NCBI GenBank assembly: GCA_035946615.1
Contig: DASYZB010000012.1
Span: 1 to 64,000, forward strand
DNA length: 64,000 nucleotides
From: Verrucomicrobiia bacterium
GTDB lineage: Bacteria; Verrucomicrobiota; Verrucomicrobiia; Limisphaerales; UBA8199
Direction: 5' to 3'
In this document: piece after piece, positions 8,419 to 17,633 of the stretch
Numbering within the stretch: position 1 is the first letter of the stretch
How the letters are laid out: each line of letters opens with the position of its first letter
The notes under the pieces: generated by a model
Database searches by the model: none
Seen by the model: the letters and a program-made list of their open reading frames with translations, nothing else
What the model was told of the DNA's origin: nothing
Made by a program: the position numbers and the translations under genes

Positions 8419-10641
8419 TCAGAATGGGAATCCCAGGGAAAACAACACCGTCCCGGAAGGATCGCCTGGCCTTGGATTGAGGTTATATCCGTATTCAAGC
8501 CGGACCGGTCCAATCAAACTTCTCCAACTCAGACCGAGGCCGACCGAGAACAACGCGGTATCAAAGGGATAATGGTCGATGTGTTCGGCGAATCCGAGAT
8601 TGTCTGAGAACAGCACCACCGACCATTTTGCCGTCAGGGCTTGCTCCAGTTCGATCGACCCCAGCAGGTAGCACTCCGCGCCCAGGATTTGGCCCAAAGC
8701 GTTGCGCGGCGAGGCCTCGCCCTCCTGGTAACCTCGAATGGAATTGTCCCCTCCGGGAAAAAAACGCGAATTAAAAGGAAGATTGTTGGCTGCACTGCCA
8801 AAGCTCACATCAACGCCATGGCTCAGCCCGATGCTCAGGTAACGGCCACCGCCCAGTGCATGATACCACGACGGCTCGAGGATGATGCGCTGGTAATTGG
8901 CGTCTCCACCCAAATAGGAAGTGCCGGTTTCGAATGTCAGGAACACCTTATACCCCTTGCGCGGATAGAGCGGGTTATCGCGGCGGTCGAATTTTACCTG
9001 GGCAATGATCGAGCCAACCGCCGGGTTGGTCAGGCCCTCGCTTGAAACGCCCTGAAAGGTAGTGAAATCCTGCGCGCTGAGGATTTGATAATTATAGCGA
9101 AGGCTGACATCGGTCGCCTCCTGCTGAAAGTACTTATGCAACCCTACCCCCCCGCCATACTCGAGGCGCAGAAACGAGATTTCCTGGCGCCTCAATCCAT
9201 TGCCGTTCGCAAATAAGTCGATGTCTTTGCCCACCAGTTCCGGCACTGTATAATTCAAATTGCCGCTGGATGACTTGAACGACTGAATGATCGTGAGGTC
9301 TGCGTGATGCGCCGCGCCCCAGAGATTATTGGCCTCGATCTCGACTCCGCCGCGCAACAGTTCGTAACTGCCCCAACCGAAGAGCAGGCTCACGTTGAGT
9401 GTTTTAACCTCCGTCACCTGGTAGAGCACATCGCGCGTCTGGTCGTTGACCGGCAGATACTCGAGGTTCACGCTGTTGAAAACTCCCAGCCGCGCCAGGC
9501 GATAGCGGGCCTGCTCCACTACAATCGGGTCCAGCAGTTCCCCTCGATGAATCCGAACGCTCCGCGACAACAACCCCGGGCGAGTCCGCTTTTGTCCCTC
9601 GAACTCGACGGCCCCAATCCCGACTTGATAGCCGCTCTGCACCCGGGCCTCGAGGTCCACCCAGACGTAATTGGTTCGCCTCTCGTTGCGCAAGGTCGTT
9701 ACCTCAACCGATGTGTCGGGATACCCGCGATGATACTGGTTGGTCTTGATGCTGAGCGTGAAATCCTGCTGCCATAACCTCGAGTCGGGCGCATTCGGGA
9801 AAAACGTCTTGCTCTCCTCCGGGTGTGGCGACCCTTGATAAAAAAAGTCTTCATGCACCGAGTGGACGAGAAACTTGGGCCCTTCCTCGATACGGATGAC
9901 AACGCTGACCGCGCCGGTTTTGTCGTCCTGGCGCAAGCCTGCAGGTTCGAGCTTCGCATGGGTGTAGCCCTGCTCGTCCAGGATGTCGCTCAGGCTCGAT
10001 AGCCCCTGGCGCAGCCGCTCGGGCGTATAGATGCGGCCCCGTTTAATATTCAACAGCGTTTGGGTCTCCATGAAATAGGAGCGCGCCTTTTTCTCAGGCG
10101 CCGATTGCAACCCCTCAAATACCAGGCTCTTGAAGTAATAGAGAAGCCCTTTGTGAATATAGAAATGCACACTCTTGATGGGCAGCGGCCGCGGCAAAGG
10201 ATTCTCCAGCAGCGCCGCGGCATCCGTGTCGATTTGGGCGCCTTGGGACAGGCGTATGCGAATCAGAATCGAGGGCCGCAGATACCCGTCGCGCTTAATC
10301 TTCGAGGTGAGAATCAGCGCCGAGTCCTCTACAAAACTGGGTCCAAAAAGTTCAGGCTTTTTGCCGCTCAATTCCAGCGTGCGCAAGATGCGCTTGAGTT
10401 CTCGATTTCCCAAAAAGCCGTAACCCGTAATGCTCAATTGCGCTGGTTTTGGTTTGGGCGCGCTGGAAACCACCGCGGCTCGGCCAAACCCCGTTGGAAT
10501 CGACAAAACCCAGCAACAGCAAAGCGCGCCCAGCCTGTTCCAAAAACGCGCCGCAATAGTTCCCGCCACCCGGCCCGCCCCAAGGCCGCGCCGAGACAAA
10601 TGAAGGAGAGGAGGTCGTCCTACTTTGAATAAATGCGCCAT
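8419..10641 (-). CDS. Omp85-family outer-membrane assembly protein (TamA/BamA-like)
   Basis: The predicted product has 740 residues. After a basic, hydrophobic N-terminus it shows POTRA-like modules (for example ITGYGFLGNRELKRIL near the start, then IGAVEFEGQKRTRPGLLSRS around 330-400). These lead into a C-terminal 16-strand barrel region. The conserved loop-6 motif appears as FFPGGDNSIRGYQEGE, the IRGY being the counterpart of the BamA/TamA VRGF. The chain ends in LGFPF, with the terminal Phe typical of outer-membrane barrels. The gene follows tamB with a 22-base overlap (10620-10641), so it belongs to the same transcript. The pairing with TamB favours a TamA role in moving proteins or lipids to the outer membrane over being the essential BamA, but sequence alone does not settle this. 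Confidence 0.9.
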   Translation of the reverse strand: MAHLFKVGRPPLLHLSRRGLGAGRVAGTIAARFWNRLGALCCCWVLSIPTGFGRAAVVSSAPKPKPAQLSITGYGFLGNRELKRILRTLELSGKKPELFGPSFVEDSALILTSKIKRDGYLRPSILIRIRLSQGAQIDTDAAALLENPLPRPLPIKSVHFYIHKGLLYYFKSLVFEGLQSAPEKKARSYFMETQTLLNIKRGRIYTPERLRQGLSSLSDILDEQGYTHAKLEPAGLRQDDKTGAVSVVIRIEEGPKFLVHSVHEDFFYQGSPHPEESKTFFPNAPDSRLWQQDFTLSIKTNQYHRGYPDTSVEVTTLRNERRTNYVWVDLEARVQSGYQVGIGAVEFEGQKRTRPGLLSRSVRIHRGELLDPIVVEQARYRLARLGVFNSVNLEYLPVNDQTRDVLYQVTEVKTLNVSLLFGWGSYELLRGGVEIEANNLWGAAHHADLTIIQSFKSSSGNLNYTVPELVGKDIDLFANGNGLRRQEISFLRLEYGGGVGLHKYFQQEATDVSLRYNYQILSAQDFTTFQGVSSEGLTNPAVGSIIAQVKFDRRDNPLYPRKGYKVFLTFETGTSYLGGDANYQRIILEPSWYHALGGGRYLSIGLSHGVDVSFGSAANNLPFNSRFFPGGDNSIRGYQEGEASPRNALGQILGAECYLLGSIELEQALTAKWSVVLFSDNLGFAEHIDHYPFDTALFSVGLGLSWRSLIGPVRLEYGYNLNPRPGDPSGTVLFSLGFPF

Positions 10642-13600
10642 TTGAACCCGGCATCAAAATCGCCAAAGCGGTCGTATTCCCCTTCCAAAGACCAACGGTC
10701 GGTCAGTTTGTATTCGATATGATACGTCGGACGGCCCTGGTCGCTAATCTCCTCCCCGGAGCGGATGGTTAACCGCTGCTGGGCCTCGTCGCCAAAACCG
10801 AGCTTAGACAGCATCCCGCGCCCGAGGAACACGCCCATGGTTTGGGCGCGCTGCTGGGGCGTCAAGCTGAAAGTCCCTTGCGGCAATTGCCCGGCGGTTA
10901 CCATCAATAGAATCTGCTCCGAACTGAGCGGGGGCGTCGAGTTGAATTGAATGATCGGCGAATCCGCCGGCCCGGTGACCTCCATCCGGATGTCGTAGCC
11001 GAACTGCTTCGAGGCCGCTGTAATAGCAAGTTCTGGCCGATACGGGTCGGCGCTGGTCAGATTTACCAACCCTTGCTGGACCTGCAGGCTGCCAAAAGGA
11101 AAAGTCACCGCGCCAGAATCAATGCGCAAATCGCCAAGGGCAATGGGGTCTTCCAAGGTGCCACTCACCTTGAGATTGGCCGACACTTCCCCGTTGAAGA
11201 GCGTTGTGCGGACTTTGAGGAAGCGCTCCCCTTGTACCTCCACATTCAACCGCCAATCCGCCAGCAAGGGATCGGCCACGCTGAAATACGGTGGCCGCTT
11301 CTGGGGCGTGGCCACTTTGCCCGGAATCAGGTCCGCCAAATCACTTAAAAAATAACTGTCCCGCAAGGTGGCGATGCCCGAAACCAGCGGGGGAGCGCCG
11401 TTTGTTTTGACAACTCCCAGCAGCAGGTCGCTTCGGATTATCGACGAGGGGCTCCGCGACAGCGGGACATCGCTCCCACTGAGTGAGAACTCGAATGGTG
11501 GCAGAGTTCCGTCTAGCCAATCCGTCCCGCGCAAGTCAGCCTGGCCGGTGAGATTAAGCCTGGCGCTGCTGACCTGGGCTGTGGCCTGCTCCAACTTCAG
11601 CATGCGATTGTTCAGCCGCATTTTGACATTAATATCACGCACGGGACCAATGCTGCCCAGCGGGCGTGTGCGCGCCTGGATAATTTCCAACTGTCCCTCG
11701 AATTTTCCGCCCGCCAGCAGCGAGATATCCAGATCGAGTTCACCCTGAGGCGCCAGCAACTCGGGAAACAGTGGTTCAAAAGCCCCCAGCTCCGCCTCAT
11801 GCATGAGCAGCCGCCCGCTGGCCTTTTGCCATGATGGCAGCTTTTTCTGCTTGAGCCCGGCCCAAAATCCCCGGCCCAGCGGCAGTTCTCCCGTGCAGCT
11901 CAACAGTTGGCCCTGGACCCGGACGCTCCCCTGAGTCAGACGCGCCTGCTCGCGGTCCAATTGAACCTTCACATCGAGGTCCTCCAACGCGGGCAGCGCG
12001 GCGCGCGCGCCCCGAAACTGCACTTGCGCCGCGCGTAAATTGATGTGTCCTTGAGGAGAAGCCCAAGTGCCCGACACATTCACATCGAGGTTCGGTTTTC
12101 TGAGCGTTGTCCCGGTCCACTCAGCCAGAGTGCGCCAAAAAAAGGCGCTCGGCTCGGTGCTGGCACTCAGTTGCAGAGGCCGGGCCATATCGATCTGCAC
12201 GATGTTACTCGCGGACGCCGGGTTCAGCGTTATGGGAATCAATCCACGCACCACGGCCACAACCGACGTCTGGGAATTGATCGCAAAGTTGGTGATCAGT
12301 ATCCCGGATGCATCCCCAGCCGCTTTCAAATCGAGGCTCAGTGGCAGAGAGCCAGAGGCCACCTCGCTGCTTCGAGAAGAAACTAGCTTTCCTGCTTCCA
12401 CTGATTTGGAGGGCTTTCGAGCCGGGGGGTTTGTTAAATCCGCCTGGCTCAGCAGCCAGCCGGGCGGTTCGCTCACAACCGCCTTGGCCGCCAAATCGAG
12501 CCCAAAGGCAACCGGCCCGTTGGTCCAACTCGACCTCGCTTGCAGTTTCTCTATTTCAACATCCGGCAATTGGTTGGTGAGAAATGAGCCTAGCAGACCG
12601 CTATGGATGCCGGCTAATCTGAGCTGAAGGGTCCCCCGCCTTGGCCACTCGAATGTTGCCTGGCCTTGCGCATCTCCCCCCGGACCTCTGAACGCAAGAG
12701 GACTCGTGGCAACCTGCATGAGATTGCTCCCTTTTGAATAGCCCACGAAAACATGACACGGCTGCGTCAAGCGCAACAGGGGTTGCTGGTTGGTGAATAG
12801 ATCAAGCGACGCCAGGTCGATCTCCAACCCGTCCCCGGACCCTCTTGCCGAACCCGTCAGGCGAAGAGTCGAGTGGCCGGCCATGGCCTCTGCATTGATT
12901 TGCGAAATCGTTTCCTCCTCCCCTTTCCACCGCAGACGCACTTCCAGCGGGCGCAGACCGGGACGTGAAACCCCCGCAGCGTTCACTTCACCCCCATGTT
13001 GCAGATGCTCCAACGGACCATTCAAGCTCCCTGAGACCGCAAGCTCCCGATACGAGTAACCACGCGGCAACCAGCGCCCTGGCAATGGCCCGCGAAATTC
13101 AAACGAACCCGCTGCGACTTCTTTCTTCTGCAACTCGATTCTGCCATGAGCCGTGATCTCTGAACCATCGGTAAATCGCCCCGCGGCTCGGGTCACCTCC
13201 AGCCAAGGCCAAACCACTGACCCTTGAACCCTTGCCTCCTGCGCTCGCACCGATGCAGTCCCAATTTCCGTCCCTGCCAAATCGAATCGCGCCACCGGGA
13301 GTTTGCCCGGGCCAGGAAAAAAATCCGCTTTCCCTTCCAGCCGGCCCGTTACCGGCACGAACGGCTGCTGCCCCAGGTCCGCCGACACCATCAAGGTCGT
13401 CGGCGCCCGCAGAAGCCGGCCCTGTCGATAAATTGTCGCCGGCTGTCCTAATCTCGCCGTCAACCATGGCGAGGAAATATCCGCCGTTTGGACCGCAACG
13501 GCGTTAGTGTCACCGCTGGCCCGCAACTCCAGTTTGAACGGAGGGACATTCGTTTGGGCTTCGCCTGGCCGGCCATTGGCGTTCAGGTCAAAAGCAAATT

Positions 13601-14432
13601 CTCCCTTCTGCCATGTCCCGGACAACGACCCCTCAAGTTCCTGGTACGGCATATCCACTGCCTTGCCTGGCAGATGGAAATCAGCCGCGCGCAAGCTGGC
13701 GCTTTCCGGCAGGGTTCCGGTCCGGCCAAATTGCGCGGCCAACTGGATATGATTGCTCCACCACAAACCGCTGGCCTGCACACTGAGTCCCAACGAATTA
13801 GTTGCCAATGCAATTGACGCGTCGAGCCGAAGCGAAGGGGAATGCACCTGAAGGGCAAAAGGCGTTCCATTGCCGAGGTTGGCATCGAGGGCCAAGCGCT
13901 CCCCTCGGCTCGGCAATTCAACCCCCGCTCGTAAAAAACCATTTTGCCATAAAACTGTGGGAATCAGAATGGACCTCGTCTCGACCTGAAGCGCTCCATT
14001 AGAAAGGGCTGCTGCCGGAACCGAGCGCCGCAGCCAGGCGAGCAATTCGGAAGCCGTTTGGAATTCCGCGGAAACGGAGGTTTGGCTGGAGGCGGCGCTG
14101 GCAAGGGTTTCCAGCCGCCAATCTGCAATGCTCAAAAAGGTTTTTGGATTGGCAGGGCCAATGGCCTTGCGCCATAGCCACGCGCTCGGAACCAAAGCAT
14201 CGAGGCGGGCGGCATGAAATCTTAGGCCGCTGGTTGTGAGAGAGACATCACGGAGCGAAAACCGGGCGTAACCCTCGCGCTGGTACTGCCCATAATGGAC
14301 CCCCTGACTCGAAGCCAAGGGCCTCAGCACCCATGGAAACCATAAAGGCAACGCCAGCACCAGCGACAGCAAGCCTGCTGCGCTAAAACCAATGACAAGG
14401 AGTACTTTCCTGTAATGCCGGCTCCAAGGCAT
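10620..14432 (-). CDS. tamB: translocation and assembly module protein TamB (AsmA-like, DUF490)
   Basis: This protein of about 1270 residues has one N-terminal membrane anchor (VLLVIGFSAAGLLSLVLALP), a very long periplasmic beta-rich body and the typical TamB C-terminal domain. That domain is recognisable by FPFGSLQVQQGLVNLTSADP, SSEQILLMVTAGQLPQG and the ending YDRFGDFDAGFKWRIYSK. TamB spans the periplasm and works with the Omp85 partner encoded immediately downstream. I chose ATG 14432 (MPWSRHYRK, directly ahead of the anchor) over an upstream in-frame TTG at 14450. The order tamB then tamA is the reverse of the E. coli tamA-tamB order. Confidence 0.92.
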   Translation of the reverse strand: MPWSRHYRKVLLVIGFSAAGLLSLVLALPLWFPWVLRPLASSQGVHYGQYQREGYARFSLRDVSLTTSGLRFHAARLDALVPSAWLWRKAIGPANPKTFLSIADWRLETLASAASSQTSVSAEFQTASELLAWLRRSVPAAALSNGALQVETRSILIPTVLWQNGFLRAGVELPSRGERLALDANLGNGTPFALQVHSPSLRLDASIALATNSLGLSVQASGLWWSNHIQLAAQFGRTGTLPESASLRAADFHLPGKAVDMPYQELEGSLSGTWQKGEFAFDLNANGRPGEAQTNVPPFKLELRASGDTNAVAVQTADISSPWLTARLGQPATIYRQGRLLRAPTTLMVSADLGQQPFVPVTGRLEGKADFFPGPGKLPVARFDLAGTEIGTASVRAQEARVQGSVVWPWLEVTRAAGRFTDGSEITAHGRIELQKKEVAAGSFEFRGPLPGRWLPRGYSYRELAVSGSLNGPLEHLQHGGEVNAAGVSRPGLRPLEVRLRWKGEEETISQINAEAMAGHSTLRLTGSARGSGDGLEIDLASLDLFTNQQPLLRLTQPCHVFVGYSKGSNLMQVATSPLAFRGPGGDAQGQATFEWPRRGTLQLRLAGIHSGLLGSFLTNQLPDVEIEKLQARSSWTNGPVAFGLDLAAKAVVSEPPGWLLSQADLTNPPARKPSKSVEAGKLVSSRSSEVASGSLPLSLDLKAAGDASGILITNFAINSQTSVVAVVRGLIPITLNPASASNIVQIDMARPLQLSASTEPSAFFWRTLAEWTGTTLRKPNLDVNVSGTWASPQGHINLRAAQVQFRGARAALPALEDLDVKVQLDREQARLTQGSVRVQGQLLSCTGELPLGRGFWAGLKQKKLPSWQKASGRLLMHEAELGAFEPLFPELLAPQGELDLDISLLAGGKFEGQLEIIQARTRPLGSIGPVRDINVKMRLNNRMLKLEQATAQVSSARLNLTGQADLRGTDWLDGTLPPFEFSLSGSDVPLSRSPSSIIRSDLLLGVVKTNGAPPLVSGIATLRDSYFLSDLADLIPGKVATPQKRPPYFSVADPLLADWRLNVEVQGERFLKVRTTLFNGEVSANLKVSGTLEDPIALGDLRIDSGAVTFPFGSLQVQQGLVNLTSADPYRPELAITAASKQFGYDIRMEVTGPADSPIIQFNSTPPLSSEQILLMVTAGQLPQGTFSLTPQQRAQTMGVFLGRGMLSKLGFGDEAQQRLTIRSGEEISDQGRPTYHIEYKLTDRWSLEGEYDRFGDFDAGFKWRIYSK

Positions 14433-14552
14433 GCGCCAACATACTCCCAAACCCTTTCTATAGAGAAGAGAGAAGAGATTAAACCGCCGTTCGGTCCCGT
14501 TAGTTCCCCCTTTGACTCTGGACCCTCACATCCCTAAAGTCATTACGCTTTT

Positions 14553-15122
14553 GTGAACCGCAAACGCCTTCTCATCATCGCCGCCCTCGCCGCCGGGTTG
14601 CTGACCCTCATTGTCGTCGCTGGAGTGGTCTTTCCCCAACAACTCCTCTGCGTGGACAACGGAAACGTGCAGGCCGACGCCCTGGTCGTCCTGGGCGGCG
14701 GTTCGTACGAGCGCCCGCTGCGCGCAGCCCAATTATTCGCCGACCACGCAGCGCCGCGCATTCTGGTGAGCGGGCGCGGGGATTGCGAGACGAACAGACA
14801 ACTGCTCGAATCGCGCGGAGTGCCGGCCCAAGCTATCCAAATCGAGTGCAATTCGAAAAACACCTTCCAAAACGCCCTGTTCAGCATCCGCTTGCTCCGG
14901 GCTGATGGGGCCAGGCGCGTTATCCTGGTCACTTCCTGGTATCACTCAAGGCGCGCCCTGCGGTGCTTCCAACATGACGCCGCCGACATCCAATTCTTTT
15001 CACGCCCCGCCTATTTCGGGTACGACCGCTCCGAATGGCGTCGGCAAGGCATGTGGCATTACATCGGACTGGAGTACGTGAAGCTGGCCGGGTATTGGCT
15101 TCGCTATGGGGTAAGGCCATGA
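14553..15122 (+). CDS. DUF218 (YdcF/SanA/ElyC-like) membrane protein
   Basis: This 189-residue protein has an N-terminal TM segment (residues 5-25) and a DUF218 fold. Visible landmarks are DALVVLGGGSYERPLRA, ILVSGRGDCETN, the ECNSKNTFQNA stretch and VILVTSWYHSRRAL, all characteristic of the YdcF/SanA/ElyC group. Some family members act in cell-envelope metabolism (ElyC in E. coli); the biochemical activity is unclear. Start is GTG. The next gene, an exosortase, starts one base after this stop, so the two are certainly co-transcribed and probably act together at the envelope. That link is an inference from spacing. Confidence 0.87.
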   Translation: MNRKRLLIIAALAAGLLTLIVVAGVVFPQQLLCVDNGNVQADALVVLGGGSYERPLRAAQLFADHAAPRILVSGRGDCETNRQLLESRGVPAQAIQIECNSKNTFQNALFSIRLLRADGARRVILVTSWYHSRRALRCFQHDAADIQFFSRPAYFGYDRSEWRRQGMWHYIGLEYVKLAGYWLRYGVRP

Positions 15123-15123
15123 C

Positions 15124-16680
15124 ATGACTTTAATCGTTCTTCTGTTTCTTTGGATTCGGCTGGTCGAGCAATTGCGCTGGGAATGGACCTTCAACCCGCA
15201 GTACGGTTACGGCTGGGCTGTGCCCTGCCTGTGCCTGTACCTGGCCTTTAGGCGAATCCGGGCTTCCGACCCACAGTCGCAACCTGCACCTCAGCCCGCC
15301 GGCACATGGTTCCTGGCCGTCGCAGCCCTGCTCTACGCCCCCATACGCCTCGTGCAACAGGCCAATCCCGAGTGGCGCCTGGTAAGCTGGACTCTCGCCT
15401 TCGAGGTGATCGCCATGACCCTGCTCCTGGCCGGACAATGGCGCGCGCCAGTGAAACGCTTGCTCAAAACCCGCATTCTGTTCCCGTTGCTTTTCTTCCT
15501 GCTGGCCGTCCCCTGGCCAACGCTGATGGAAAGCCCGGTTATTCGATGGCTCACCGGCGCGAATGCCGCGGCAACCGTCGAGGTCCTCAACCTGGCCGCC
15601 ATTCCCGCTATCCAACACGGCAACTTGGTCGAAGTGCGCACTGGCATCGTCGCCATCGACCCGGCCTGCAGCGGCATTCGCTCCTTTCAAGCGGCTCTGA
15701 TGCTCGCGGTTTTTTTCGGCGAGGTCTATTCCTTAACCGCCTTGCGACGGGTCATCTGTGTAATGGCCGCCTTGGCCTTAACATTCGGATTCAATCTCAT
15801 CCGGACAACCGTGCTCTGCTGGGTGGCAGCCACGAAGGGCCCAGCCGCCATCGCCGCTTGGCATGACCCAGCCGGTATAGCGATTCTTGCAGCATGCTTT
15901 CTTTGCCTGTGGTATCTCGCGTCCGCAAACCGCCCGCGCGCATCCTGTAGAGGCCGGCGCGAGGAGGCTCCTGTCTCAAATGGTTTCCTCAGGAATATAA
16001 AAGCCCTGCGCACCTCCTGGCGCCCCATCCCCTTCAAGTTGGCTGCCGCCCTTGCCGGCTGGCTTCTGGTAGTCGAGGTCGGCGCCGAGTGCTGGTATCG
16101 CGCCCACGAAAACCCTCGTACAACAGCCCCATTGAGCTGGACGGTCGAATTCCCCAAAGCTCAGCCTGCATTCCAGGAGCTTTTTCTCAATGCGGACGCG
16201 CGCCGCGTTTTGCGTTATGACCAAGCCCGCTCCGCAGCGTGGGATGAAGGCGCCAACTTGAAATGGCAGGCGATTTTCCTCCGTTGGAATCCGGGGCGCC
16301 TCGCAGCGCACATGGCCAAAAGCCACATCCCCGAAGTCTGCCTGACGGCCGCCGGAGCCCAATTGACCCGCCAAATCGGCCCGCGCCAACTCGATATAGG
16401 TGGACTCGCACTGCCCTTCAAGTGCTATGCCTTCACACAAGGCGCCTCGCAGGTCCACGTGCTTTATTGCCTGGCAGAAGATCGACACGGCTCCCTCAAT
16501 ACCAAAGGGGCCACAGGTTACCGGGGCCGGCTCCAGGCAGTCGTTGATGGCCGGCGCAATGGCGGCCAACGCTCACTCGAACTGGCTGTCTGGGGAATCG
16601 ACGACGATGCCCAAGCCGACCAAGCCCTGCTGGCCCAAGCCCGTAATCTCATTCGGCTGCAGCCGCAACCCTCATCGTAA
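15124..16680 (+). CDS. exosortase with fused EpsI-like C-terminal domain
   Basis: This 518-residue protein has multiple TM segments in its first ~300 residues, carrying the exosortase active site: Cys182 in DPACSGIRSFQ, Arg227 in FNLIRTT and His247 in WHDPAG. After a second hydrophobic anchor (about 305-325) the C-terminal ~190 residues look like the EpsI/exosortase-associated domain, with the motif SHIPEVCLTAAG. Exosortases cut and process proteins with PEP-CTERM-like C-terminal sorting signals and are usually linked to exopolysaccharide production. The fusion puts enzyme and accessory domain in one chain. No PEP-CTERM-like target protein was recognised in this window. A second, unfused exosortase/EpsI pair lies at 46.0-47.8 kb. 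Confidence 0.9.
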   Translation: MTLIVLLFLWIRLVEQLRWEWTFNPQYGYGWAVPCLCLYLAFRRIRASDPQSQPAPQPAGTWFLAVAALLYAPIRLVQQANPEWRLVSWTLAFEVIAMTLLLAGQWRAPVKRLLKTRILFPLLFFLLAVPWPTLMESPVIRWLTGANAAATVEVLNLAAIPAIQHGNLVEVRTGIVAIDPACSGIRSFQAALMLAVFFGEVYSLTALRRVICVMAALALTFGFNLIRTTVLCWVAATKGPAAIAAWHDPAGIAILAACFLCLWYLASANRPRASCRGRREEAPVSNGFLRNIKALRTSWRPIPFKLAAALAGWLLVVEVGAECWYRAHENPRTTAPLSWTVEFPKAQPAFQELFLNADARRVLRYDQARSAAWDEGANLKWQAIFLRWNPGRLAAHMAKSHIPEVCLTAAGAQLTRQIGPRQLDIGGLALPFKCYAFTQGASQVHVLYCLAEDRHGSLNTKGATGYRGRLQAVVDGRRNGGQRSLELAVWGIDDDAQADQALLAQARNLIRLQPQPSS

Positions 16681-16720
16681 CCGCCTTTGTTGAAAACAAC
16701 ATCGCCGGTTCCCCTCCAGT

Positions 16721-17509
16721 TTAGAGCCTCGCCGCGCTCATATCTTGAACCGCATTTTCGGCCGGTCTTGGGAAAAGCCTCGCCCCGCCCAGCCCGTTCC
16801 TGGCCAACCGAAACCGCAGCCCGGTCCCCAGGCAACCCAAACCGTATTTGATACTCCGCCGCAAATTGATCGATGAGGCTTCCGGAAAATATTTGGTCGG
16901 ACAACTCACTTCAGCAATCGTGAAGCCGTGCCAGAGGATTTGGGCCAGCATCTGATTATCGAAAACGAAATCATCCGAGTTTTCCGCCAGGCGCAGCGTT
17001 TCGAGGATTTGCCTCGAAAACGCGCGATAGCCCGTATGATATTCAGACAGCTTCGCGCCCAGGAGGATATTCTCGGCAAACGTCAGAGCGCGATTCGAGA
17101 CGTATTTCCATAGAGGCATTCCCCCTCTCAAGGCGTAACCGCCCAGAATGCGGCTGCCCAGGACACAGGGATGGAGGCCATTGCCGATAATCGAGACCAT
17201 CGCCGGAATGAGCTTGGGGGTGTACTGGTAATCGGGATGAATCATAATAATGATGTCGGCGCCCGCCTCGAGGGCCAGACGGTAGCAAGTCTTTTGGTTG
17301 CCGCCATAGCCCATGTTGACCTCATGCACGTGCACCTGCATCCCTTTCAGAGTGCGCGCCACAGCCACTGTGTCGTCACGGCTATGATCATCGACCAGGA
17401 TAATGCAATCCACCAACTCCTGCTCCATGACTTCTTCATAAGTCTGGCGCAAGGTTTTGGCCGCATTATAGGCCGGCATCACTACCACCACTTTTTTGTC
17501 TCGATACAT
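16721..17509 (-). CDS. family 2 glycosyltransferase (dolichol/polyprenyl-phosphate sugar synthase-like)
   Basis: This 262-residue cytoplasmic GT2 begins VVVVMPAYNAAKTL, with the acidic nucleotide-sugar pocket at VDDHSRDDT and a DxD-like HPDYQYTP motif. The later acceptor-side motif is EYHTGYRAFSRQIL. There is no large C-terminal membrane domain, as in short DPM1-like enzymes. It probably transfers a sugar to a polyprenyl phosphate or to a glycan precursor. It is convergent with the exosortase gene (41 bases apart) and divergent from guaB. Whether it serves the exosortase locus is unknown. Confidence 0.9.
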   Translation of the reverse strand: MYRDKKVVVVMPAYNAAKTLRQTYEEVMEQELVDCIILVDDHSRDDTVAVARTLKGMQVHVHEVNMGYGGNQKTCYRLALEAGADIIIMIHPDYQYTPKLIPAMVSIIGNGLHPCVLGSRILGGYALRGGMPLWKYVSNRALTFAENILLGAKLSEYHTGYRAFSRQILETLRLAENSDDFVFDNQMLAQILWHGFTIAEVSCPTKYFPEASSINLRRSIKYGLGCLGTGLRFRLARNGLGGARLFPRPAENAVQDMSAARL

Positions 17510-17633
17510 AAACGGGCTGAAACATTAAAAGGCAATCCAACCCGCCGCGCAATGCTGCATAACGCGGGCCAAAACCCCTAGATATGGGCATGTTTTTTCT
17601 TGCTCTTGAGGCGGGATTCTGTTTGTAGAATGC

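Noticed and set aside
17600-17633. Possible sigma-70 promoter ahead of guaB (TAGAAT at 17626)
   Set aside because: No -35 element at proper spacing was found (20 or 14 bases), and the -10 would lie almost on the start codon.
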